Source: Aldehydirespirator sp963667505 | GTDB taxonomy: Bacteria > Actinomycetota > Acidimicrobiia > Acidimicrobiales > Aldehydirespiratoraceae | NCBI GenBank assembly: GCA_963667505.2 | Contig: OY763490.2 | Span: forward strand, 2,356,001 to 2,420,000 | Direction: 5' to 3' | Length of the DNA: 64,000 bases | In this document: piece after piece, positions 1 through 6,731 of the stretch | Layout: each line of letters opens with the position of its first letter | Position numbering within the stretch: the first letter of the stretch is position 1 | The notes under the pieces: generated by a model | What the model was told of the DNA's origin: nothing | What the model saw: the letters and a program-made list of their open reading frames with translations, nothing else | Database searches by the model: none | Translations under genes and position numbers: made by a program

Positions 1-638
1 AAACTGTCGCCCACACTGGCCAGGACGGCCTCCCACAGTGTCCTCAACTCCACGCCGTTGGCGATGCCCACCGCGAACCCCTCCCCCAGCGCGGCCGCGG
101 CCGCGAACCACAGCTGGTTGGTGACCAGTTTCACGACGTTGCCGGAGCCGAGAGGTCCGCACTCGATGACGGTCCCCAGATGCTCCAGCACCGGCCGCAC
201 CCCAGACACCGCCCCCGGGTCACCGCCCACGAACAGCGTGAGCGTCCCCTGTCGGGCGCCGTCGACGGCACCCGTCACCGGCGAGTCGACCACGGCGACC
301 CCGTCGGGTGCACCCGAAGCCAACTCCAGCACCAGGTCCCGGCTGTTGGTGGTGAGGTCCACCCACACCGAGCCCGGCTCAAGGGCGACGAGGACGCCTT
401 CGGGTCCGGCCATCACCGCCTCCACCTGCGGTGGCCCCGGCAATGAAGTCATGAACAGGTCGGCGCCCCGGGCGCACTCGCGGGCCGATGCGGCAGCGAC
501 AGACCCGGCCGGCACCGCGGCAGCGAGCGCCTCGGTGTCGAGGTCGTAGGCCGTCACCGCATAGCCGGCCGCGGCCAGCCGCCGGCACATAGGCCCGCCC
601 ATCGTCCCCAGCCCGACGAAACCGACCCGCGGGCTCAC
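1..638 (-). CDS. NAD-binding beta-hydroxyacid dehydrogenase, 3-hydroxyisobutyrate dehydrogenase family (C-terminus cut by window edge)
   Basis: Translating the minus strand from GTG at 638 gives a Rossmann start with FVGLGTMGGPM, the GxGxxG dinucleotide-binding loop of the HIBADH/6-phosphogluconate dehydrogenase family. It is followed by LFMTSLPGPP and the substrate-site stretch DSPVTGAVDGA. Near the window edge GSGNVVKLVTNQLW carries the family catalytic lysine. Members oxidise 3-hydroxy acids (3-hydroxyisobutyrate, tartronate semialdehyde and similar) with NAD(P). About 212 codons are visible and the C-terminal helical domain lies outside the window. The GTG overlaps the stop of a small upstream reading frame that repeats the start of this gene. 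The family is clear; the exact substrate is not known. Confidence 0.9.
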   Translation of the reverse strand, partial: MSPRVGFVGLGTMGGPMCRRLAAAGYAVTAYDLDTEALAAAVPAGSVAAASARECARGADLFMTSLPGPPQVEAVMAGPEGVLVALEPGSVWVDLTTNSRDLVLELASGAPDGVAVVDSPVTGAVDGARQGTLTLFVGGDPGAVSGVRPVLEHLGTVIECGPLGSGNVVKLVTNQLWFAAAAALGEGFAVGIANGVELRTLWEAVLASVGDS

Positions 639-748
639 CCGACGGCCTCTGACGCGCCGCTCCGCCGCCCGCCCATCGTCCCGTGCCCGACGAAACCGAC
701 CCGCGGTCCGACGCGGCGAGACCTCGACGCCGTGCCGATGCTGTCCAT
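635..748 (-). pseudogene. Partial tandem duplication of the dehydrogenase 5' end (37-codon frame)
   Basis: Positions 669-706 repeat 595-632 with about two mismatches over 38 bases, at an offset of 74 bases. Read on the minus strand from ATG at 748, the copy encodes VGFVGHGTMGGR, a second GxGxxG-like loop. It then runs into a TGA at 635-637 that overlaps the GTG of the full gene (GTGA). This looks like a remnant of a short duplication of the gene start rather than an independent gene. It could still act as a translated leader coupled to the downstream start. Confidence 0.6.
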
Positions 749-781
749 GGCCGCAGAATCTAGTAGCCTGCCTGCAGCCGC

Positions 782-2011
782 TCAGCGCAGCAGCGTCTCG
801 CTGAAGGGGTAGGCGGACAGGACTTCGGCGCCGGTCTCGGTGATCAGGACCTGCTCCTCGAGCTTCACCGCCCCGGGACGCCCGGCGGGCGCGACCAGGC
901 TCTCGACACAAAGGACCATGCCCGGCTCGACGATGCCGTCGTAGCCGTCGGCGCCGAACAGATCGCGGTTGACTACCAAGGGGTACTCGTTGCTCACCCC
1001 CAGACCGTGGAGCACGACCGCGTTGCCGGGCGGGAAGTGCAGGTCGCCTGCAGGACGATGGGCCCGCTCGGACACCTCGGCGAAGGTCATCCCGGGCCGC
1101 AGCATCTCGATGTTGCGCTGGACCTGCTCGAACGCGGCCCCGTACATGGTCCGCTGCTCGCCGCTGGGGCGGCCGTCTCCCGCCAGCCAGGTGCGGGAGA
1201 TGTCGACCGCGTAGCCGCCCACCCCGATGTGGTCGGTGTCGAACGCCACCAGGTCGCCGTCGCGGATCACCCGGTCCGAGCACTCCTGGAACCAGGGATT
1301 GGTGCGCGGCCCCGACGCCAGCAGGCGGGTCTCGAACCACCCGCCGCCCTCGGCGATGGCGGTGCGGTGCATGACCGCCCACAGCTCCTGCTCGGTGATC
1401 CCCGGCGCCAGCGCGGCCTCCATGGCGCCGATGGCCCGCTCGCAGGCCTCCAGCGCAGTGCGCATGGCCGCGATCTCGGCGCGGCTCTTGATGACCCGGG
1501 CCAGATTGGCGACCTCGCCGCCGTCGACCACCTCCACGCCGAGTCGCTCGATAGCCCGCAGCCCGTAGGGGTCGAGCCGGTCGACCGCCAGCCGCTTGGT
1601 CCCCGATACCCGGCCCCGGCCGGCACCGAGCAGATCGGCGATCTCGGCGGCCCAGCGGCCGGCGAACTCCTCGGTGCGAGAGCCGGTGAAGAAGTGGAAC
1701 CAGTTCACCGCCTCGCGAGTCTCTCCCACCGCCGGGTGGCCCTCGGAGAGATGCTCGCAGCTCTTGAAGTCGAACAGCGTGACCGGCCCCTCCGCCGGGA
1801 CGAACGCGTAGCGGCACGGGATGTGCAGGACGTACACGTCCATGTTGGAAGTGCCGGTGGCGTAGCGGATGTTGTTGGGGTCGTAGAACAGCCCGGCGTC
1901 GCAGCCGTGGGCCACCAGTTGAGCCTGGAGCCGGACCAGCCGGTCCAGCTCCATCGAGACGCGGGCCGCGTCGCCGGCCCCGTTAGGACCGCCAGGATTC
2001 GCGGAAGTCAC
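782..2011 (-). CDS. M24-family DddP-like protein, paralogue with substituted catalytic Asp
   Basis: A 409-residue M24 (creatinase/aminopeptidase fold) protein starting at GTG 2011, 21 bp behind the related upstream gene and so co-transcribed. It keeps LLASGPRTNPWFQ and FDTD...VDISRTW, with the DxD pair and the Asp ten residues after it. It also keeps the His of LHGLGVSNEYP and the Glu residues of LCVES and KLEEQVLITETG. These sit at the spacing of the six metal ligands of the DMSP lyase DddP (D295, D297, D307, H371, E406, E421 in the Ruegeria enzyme). The residue six after the metal His, Asp377 in DddP and the proposed general base, is Asn here. The equivalent of Tyr366 is also Asn. It may act on another substrate or be an inactive partner. 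Confidence 0.8.
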   Translation of the reverse strand: MTSANPGGPNGAGDAARVSMELDRLVRLQAQLVAHGCDAGLFYDPNNIRYATGTSNMDVYVLHIPCRYAFVPAEGPVTLFDFKSCEHLSEGHPAVGETREAVNWFHFFTGSRTEEFAGRWAAEIADLLGAGRGRVSGTKRLAVDRLDPYGLRAIERLGVEVVDGGEVANLARVIKSRAEIAAMRTALEACERAIGAMEAALAPGITEQELWAVMHRTAIAEGGGWFETRLLASGPRTNPWFQECSDRVIRDGDLVAFDTDHIGVGGYAVDISRTWLAGDGRPSGEQRTMYGAAFEQVQRNIEMLRPGMTFAEVSERAHRPAGDLHFPPGNAVVLHGLGVSNEYPLVVNRDLFGADGYDGIVEPGMVLCVESLVAPAGRPGAVKLEEQVLITETGAEVLSAYPFSETLLR

Positions 2012-2032
2012 GGTGCGTCTCCCGTCCGCAGC

Positions 2033-3343
2033 TCAGACCAGTTCGAGGGGGTAGCGGGACAGCAGTTCGTTGCCGGTCTCGGTGATGAGGACCTGCTGCT
2101 CGAGCTTGACGCCCTCGCCGCCGGACTTGGGGCCCACGAACGCCTCGACGCACATCACCGTGCCCGGCTCGAGCACGGCGTCGTAGCCCTGGCGGCCCCA
2201 GCGCTCGCGGGTGAACACCGACGGGTACTCGTCGCACAGGCCGACCCCGTGCGACAGCACCGTGTAGCAGTTGTAGCCGTCCAGCGGCGGGTACCAGGCG
2301 CGCTCCACGATGTCGCGCACCGAGGCGCCCGGCTGGTGCAGCTCGGTGTTGCGCTCGATCTGCTCGGCGGCCAACGACCACACGTCGTGCTGGGCCGGCG
2401 TAGGACGGCCGCCGCCGCACAGCCAGGTGCGGGACACGTCCACGCAGGCGCCGTAGGCGCAGACCATGTCGGTGTCGAAGCCCATGAGCTCGCCCGCCTG
2501 CACCCGGCGGCTGCTGGCCTCCTGGTACCAGGGGTTGGTGCGGGGCCCCGACGCCAGCAGCCGGGTCTCGATCCACTCACCGTAGCGGATGTAGTTGCCG
2601 GCCTGCAGCACCGACCACAGGGCCATCTCGGTGACGCCCGGCTCGAAGGCGGCCCGCATGTCGGCGATGGCGGCCTCGCAGGCGTGGACCGCGCAGCGCA
2701 TGGCCGCGATCTCCTCGGCGCACTTGACCACCCGGGCCTCCTCCATCAGGCCGTCGGCATCGACGAGGCACGCGCCGCGGCCCTCCAGCGCCCGCATGCC
2801 GATCACGTCGATCCGGTCGACGGCCAGCCGCCGGTCGCCCCGGCCGTGCTCGACGAGCAGCTCGACGATCTCCTGGGCCCAGCGGTCGGCGACCTCGGCA
2901 GCCCGGTCGCCCGCGTAGAAGTGGATGTAGGACAGGCCCGGACGGATCTCGTCCACCACCTCGGAGTGGGTGTCGAGGAACTCGCCCTTGGAGAACTCGA
3001 ACACCACCACCGGGCCGTCGGTGGCCACGAAGGCGTAACGCACCGCGTTGTGCATCGTCCAGATCGACATGTTGGTGGTGTCGGTGGCGTAGCGGACGTT
3101 CAACGGGTCGTACAGCAGGGCCCCGTCGCAGCCCGCGGCCCGCAGCTGGGCGCGGACCCGCTCCAGCCGGTAGCGCCGGATGGCGCGGCGGTCGGGCAGG
3201 CGCAGACCGGCCGCCGTCCACTCCGCCTCCAGCTCCGGGCCGGGCCCGAGAGTGTGCATGTTGCGGTCGCCGTGGTCGAGCAGCCAGTCCGGCGGCGGCG
3301 CCCGGTCCACCCCGATCCGCGGGCGGTGCCTCGGCCCAGTCAT
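2033..3343 (-). CDS. dddP: DddP-like M24-family DMSP lyase candidate
   Basis: The product is 436 residues from ATG 3343. The M24 fold carries YDPLNVRYATDTTNM, GEWIETRLLASGPRTNPW, FDTDMVCAYGACVDVSRTW, LSHGVGLCDEYP, MCVEAF and KLEQQVLITETG. Counting from the His as 371, the residue six on is Asp (377), the Glu residues fall at 406 and 421, and the residue at 366 is Tyr. All of these agree with the published DddP active site, as I recall its numbering. DddP cleaves dimethylsulfoniopropionate to dimethyl sulfide and acrylate using a metal site rather than acting as a peptidase. The nearby betaine/DMSP-type ABC importer and MttB-like gene fit osmolyte catabolism. Other M24 enzymes (creatinase, prolidase) remain possible but fit less well. 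Confidence 0.75.
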   Translation of the reverse strand: MTGPRHRPRIGVDRAPPPDWLLDHGDRNMHTLGPGPELEAEWTAAGLRLPDRRAIRRYRLERVRAQLRAAGCDGALLYDPLNVRYATDTTNMSIWTMHNAVRYAFVATDGPVVVFEFSKGEFLDTHSEVVDEIRPGLSYIHFYAGDRAAEVADRWAQEIVELLVEHGRGDRRLAVDRIDVIGMRALEGRGACLVDADGLMEEARVVKCAEEIAAMRCAVHACEAAIADMRAAFEPGVTEMALWSVLQAGNYIRYGEWIETRLLASGPRTNPWYQEASSRRVQAGELMGFDTDMVCAYGACVDVSRTWLCGGGRPTPAQHDVWSLAAEQIERNTELHQPGASVRDIVERAWYPPLDGYNCYTVLSHGVGLCDEYPSVFTRERWGRQGYDAVLEPGTVMCVEAFVGPKSGGEGVKLEQQVLITETGNELLSRYPLELV

Positions 3344-3385
3344 GGCGAGATTCTGTCTCACCGTCAGTCCGTCGAGACGGATCCC

Positions 3386-3609
3386 GCGAACAGCCGGATT
3401 CGAGAACGGCCGGATTCGAGAACGGCCGGACCCGAGAACGGCCGGACCCGAGAACGGCCGGACCCGAGAACGGCCGGACCCGAGAACGGCCGGACCCGAG
3501 AACAGCCGGACCCGAGAACGGCCGGACCCGAGAACGGCCGGATTCGAGAACGGCCGGATTCGAGAACGGCCGGAGTCGAGAACGGCCGGATTCGAGAACG
3601 GCCGGATTC
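3386..3609. repeat. 16-bp tandem repeat, about 14 units, between divergent dddP-like and mttB-like genes
   Basis: The unit is GAGAACGGCCGGAYYC, with the last four bases ATTC, ACCC or AGTC and an occasional AG for GG. Units run head to tail from about 3386 to 3609. Seven ACCC-type units form the middle block, with ATTC-type units on both sides, which suggests block-wise expansion. Each unit contains the palindrome CGGCCG. The array fills most of the roughly 350-base divergent intergenic region, so it lies where both promoters must be. No spacers are present, so it is not a CRISPR. Confidence 0.95.
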
Positions 3610-3697
3610 GCTCACAGGGTCGGTTGCCGGAACTACCTTGGCGCCGTGGCAGGCACCGCGGCCGGATCCATGACGGCCGCATCGAGCGACTGAGGCC

Positions 3698-5215
3698 GTG
3701 GTCAGGCGAGGCCGGCCCCGGGTGGCCACCCGGTCCTCGGCGATCGCCCAGCTTCCCTGGCGCGAAGTGGAGAACCCCCACGGAACGCTGCAGGTGCTCG
3801 ACGACGAAGGTCTGGCCACCGTCCACGAGGCGTCGATGCGGGTGCTGGAGGAACTGGGCATCGAGCTGTGGTCGCCGCAGGCCCGCCGACGCTTCGCCGA
3901 CGCCGGCGCGATCGTCGAGGGCGAGGTCGTGCGGGTTGGCCGCGACATAGTCGAGGCCGCGCTGGCCGCCGCCCCGGACGAGTTCACCCTCACCTCCCGC
4001 AATCCGGCCAAGCGGCTGCGGGTGGGCGGCCGCCGCATGGCGTTCGGGCTGGTGGCCGGCCCGGCCGCGGTCCACGACGAGATCGGCGGACGGCGTGTCT
4101 CCAACATGGCCGACTACGAGAACTTCATCCGGCTGGCCCACTACTTCAACGCCATCCACATCGTCGGCAACCAGGTGGTGGCGCCGATGGAGCTGCCGGC
4201 CAACACCCGCCACCTCGACGCCTACCGGGCCAACCTGGTGCTGTCGGACCTGTCGTACCACTGCACCTCGATCGGCCGGGGCCGGGCCCTCGACGGCATG
4301 GAGATGATGGCCATCAGCCGGGGCTGCACCCTCGATGAGATGGCGGCGTCGCCCGGGGTGACCACCATCATCAACGTGAACTCGCCGCGCCGCTTCGACA
4401 TCGAGATGGCCAACGGGCTCATGGTCATGGCCGAGCACGGGCAGCCGGTGTCGGTGACCCCGTTCACGCTGATGGGAGCCATGGCCCCGGTGACGCTGGC
4501 GGCCGCCCTGGTGCAGCAGAACGCCGAGGCCCTGTTCGGGATCGCGCTCACCCAGCTGGTGCGTCCCGGCGCGCCGGTGCTGTACGGCGCGTTCACCTCC
4601 AACGTGGACATGCGCTCAGGCTCGCCCGCGTTCGGCACGCCCGAGCAGGTCAAGGCCAACGTGGCGTCGGGGCAGCTGGCCCGCCGCTACGGGCTCCCCT
4701 ACCGGGCGTCGAACTCGAGCGCCTCCAACGTCGTGGACGCCCAGGCCGCCTACGAGACCCAGATGTCGCTGTGGGGCTGCATCCTGGGCGGCGCCAACCT
4801 GGTGTACCACGCGGCCGGATGGATGGAGGGCGGGCTGCAGGCCAGCTACGAGAAGCTGATCCTCGACGTGGAGATGCTCCAGCAGACGATGGAGTTCCTC
4901 ACGCCGGTGGCTTGCTCGGGCGCCGACCTCGCGTTCGAGGCGATGCGGAGGGTGCCCACCGGCGGGCACTTCTTCGGCGACGAGCACACCCTGGAGCGCT
5001 ACGAGACCGCCTTCTACCCGCCGCTGATCTCGGACTGGCAGAACCACGGCGCCTGGACCGACTCCGGCGGGCTCAACGCCACCCAGCGGGCCACCGCCGT
5101 GTGGCAGGCGGCGCTTCAGGAGTACGCCGAGCCGCCGCTGGACAGCGCGCGGCGCGAGCAGCTCGACGACTACGTGGCCCGCCGCAAGCTCCAGATCGGC
5201 GACGGCGAGCCCTAG
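3698..5215 (+). CDS. MttB-superfamily (trimethylamine methyltransferase family) protein
   Basis: The product is 505 residues from GTG 3698; an earlier ATG at 3670 stops at once. The sequence is that of the COG5598 MttB superfamily: an N-terminal helical part with HEASMRVLEELGIE, then a TIM-barrel with SDLSYHCTSIGRG, TTIINVNSPRRFD and LYGAFTSNVDMRSGSPAFG, and a C-terminal tail with HTLERYETAFYPPLISDW. True MttB needs pyrrolysine at an in-frame amber codon; none occurs here, so this is a non-pyrrolysine member. Characterised members of that type demethylate betaines onto a corrinoid protein. No corrinoid protein is nearby. The gene is divergent from the dddP-like pair and convergent with proX, which suggests a role in quaternary-amine or DMSP metabolism (inference). 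Confidence 0.88.
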   Translation: MVRRGRPRVATRSSAIAQLPWREVENPHGTLQVLDDEGLATVHEASMRVLEELGIELWSPQARRRFADAGAIVEGEVVRVGRDIVEAALAAAPDEFTLTSRNPAKRLRVGGRRMAFGLVAGPAAVHDEIGGRRVSNMADYENFIRLAHYFNAIHIVGNQVVAPMELPANTRHLDAYRANLVLSDLSYHCTSIGRGRALDGMEMMAISRGCTLDEMAASPGVTTIINVNSPRRFDIEMANGLMVMAEHGQPVSVTPFTLMGAMAPVTLAAALVQQNAEALFGIALTQLVRPGAPVLYGAFTSNVDMRSGSPAFGTPEQVKANVASGQLARRYGLPYRASNSSASNVVDAQAAYETQMSLWGCILGGANLVYHAAGWMEGGLQASYEKLILDVEMLQQTMEFLTPVACSGADLAFEAMRRVPTGGHFFGDEHTLERYETAFYPPLISDWQNHGAWTDSGGLNATQRATAVWQAALQEYAEPPLDSARREQLDDYVARRKLQIGDGEP

Positions 5216-5234
5216 CCGCGCCGTCCGGACACGA

Positions 5235-5260
5235 GAGGGCGGGGCCGAAGCCCCGCCCTC
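5235..5260. terminator. Bidirectional hairpin terminator between mttB-like and proX-like genes
   Basis: GAGGGCGGGGC at 5235-5245 is perfectly complementary to GCCCCGCCCTC at 5250-5260, giving an 11-bp stem with a four-base loop. It lies 20 bp after the mttB-like stop and 43 bp after the proX-like stop, in a convergent intergenic gap. The T-run behind it is weak (TGGTTGTTGGGTTG), as is usual for terminator-like hairpins in high-GC actinobacteria. Confidence 0.8.
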
Positions 5261-5302
5261 TGGTTGTTGGGTTGTCGATGAGGCCTCAGGCCTCTTGTGG
5301 GA

Positions 5303-6568
5303 TCAGGCCGCGGCTAGCGCAGCAGCGATCCACTCGTCAGCCAGGCCGCGGTTGTCGGCGATCCACTGGATGGCGATGTCGCGGGGATCCTCTCCGTCGC
5401 CCTGAGCGACGTTGGCCAGCGACACGTCGATGACCGACAGCGTGACCGCATCGAACAGCGCCTCCGCGGCCGGGTTGGCCGCGAGGAAGTCGTTGTTGGC
5501 TGTCACCAGGATGTCGGCCGCGATCCAGCCGAGCTGGCACAGGCCGTCAGCGCTGTCCGCCGCCGCCGGGCACAGTTCCGCACCGAGCTTGGCGTTGACG
5601 GGCTGGCCGTCGGGGCCGAGCTGGCTCCACGCCTCGCCGCCCTCGAGCCCGAGGGGGTTGGATTCGTCGATGACGTTCTCGACGCCCATCCAGTACACGT
5701 TGTCGCCGGGGCGCAGCTGGGTGAGGTAGGCCGTCGGGGTCCAGGTGTACATGACCATCGGCTTGCCGTCGTCGGCGCTGTCCACCGCCTGAGCGAACAT
5801 GGCGTCGTAGCCGGCCTTGGTCTGTGCGATGTTCTCCCAGCCGCTGAAGGCGATCTGGGTCTCGATGATGTCGTCGCAGGTCCAGTCCTCGGGGCATCCG
5901 AAGATGTCGGCGATGCCGTTGCCGGGCACCGCGTCCTCGGCGTCGAACGCGGCCAGCGCGTCGGCGTTGTTGTTGAGGTCGTCCATGGTGTAGACGCCGT
6001 ACTCGTCGGCAAAGGACTTTGTGATCAGGAACCCTTGCAGGCCGCCCGCGACCATCTCCTCACCGACGATGGTGACGTAGTCCTCCACCAGCGAGCCGTC
6101 GGGAAGCTCGTTCTGCAGCCACGAGAGGTGGCCCGGATACCAGCTGTTGGGCCAGTAGTCCATCTCGCCCAGCGCCATCGCGGTGTAGCCGTTGCTCGGG
6201 CCGAGCTCCACCTCAGCCGGGTTCGACACGTTGTAGCCGAGCTCCTCCAGCAGCAGCTTGTACAGCTCCGCCTGGAAGTAGCCGCTCGACCAGTTCGCCC
6301 GGCCGGCGATGACGTCCACACCCTCGCCGGGCAGCCCGGCGGGCTCCTCGGCGGGCTCCTCGGCAGGCGCTTCTGCCGGCTCCTCAGCCGGGGCCTCTGC
6401 GGGCTCCTCAGCCGGGGCCTCTGCCGGCTCCTCAGCCGGGGCCGCCGCAGGCTCCTCAGCCGGGGCAGCAGGCTCCGCGGTTGTCTCTTCGTCGTCGCCG
6501 CAGGCTGACGCGATCATCGCGAAAGCGGCAAGCAAGGCAAGCCATACGCTTGCGTGCTTCTTCTTCAT
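5303..6568 (-). CDS. proX: Glycine betaine/quaternary amine ABC transporter substrate-binding lipoprotein
   Basis: The product is 421 residues from ATG 6568, with AAGGAGGAGGG just upstream. A lipoprotein signal ends at IASACGDD, the lipid-anchoring Cys being near residue 23. It is followed by a low-complexity linker of about 45 residues built from EPAEAPAE repeats. The OpuAC/ProX domain begins near residue 85 and has WSSGYFQAELYKLLLEELGY and SNGYTAMALGEMDYWPNSWY. The several Trp and Tyr residues in these segments suit an aromatic cage for a trimethylammonium or dimethylsulfonium group. It is the last gene of the proV-permease-proX set on this strand. Substrate could be glycine betaine, choline, carnitine or DMSP; the dddP-like genes next door make DMSP worth considering. 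Confidence 0.9.
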   Translation of the reverse strand: MKKKHASVWLALLAAFAMIASACGDDEETTAEPAAPAEEPAAAPAEEPAEAPAEEPAEAPAEEPAEAPAEEPAEEPAGLPGEGVDVIAGRANWSSGYFQAELYKLLLEELGYNVSNPAEVELGPSNGYTAMALGEMDYWPNSWYPGHLSWLQNELPDGSLVEDYVTIVGEEMVAGGLQGFLITKSFADEYGVYTMDDLNNNADALAAFDAEDAVPGNGIADIFGCPEDWTCDDIIETQIAFSGWENIAQTKAGYDAMFAQAVDSADDGKPMVMYTWTPTAYLTQLRPGDNVYWMGVENVIDESNPLGLEGGEAWSQLGPDGQPVNAKLGAELCPAAADSADGLCQLGWIAADILVTANNDFLAANPAAEALFDAVTLSVIDVSLANVAQGDGEDPRDIAIQWIADNRGLADEWIAAALAAA

Positions 6569-6731
6569 AAGGTTCCCTCCTCCTTGGGGTGGGCTTGTTG
6601 GCCGGGCAAGAGGCTAGGCCCCGAGCAACTAGGTATCAACACCATATTTCGGCGAGAACGCGACCACCGAAGATACCAGTGCGCCCGCCGCCGTGTCGCC
6701 CAGAGCGGGTTCAGTCCGCCACGGGCACGCT

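Noticed and set aside
1007..3673. A very long plus-strand open frame opposite the dddP-like genes
   Set aside because: It is antisense to two well-recognised M24 genes, its sequence is low-complexity and rich in His, Gly, Arg and Val, and it runs into the 16-bp repeat. Long antisense frames are expected at this GC content.
3698..5215. Pyrrolysine-containing MttB
   Set aside because: There is no in-frame amber codon before the normal stop and no pylTSBCD genes are visible; it is a non-pyrrolysine family member.
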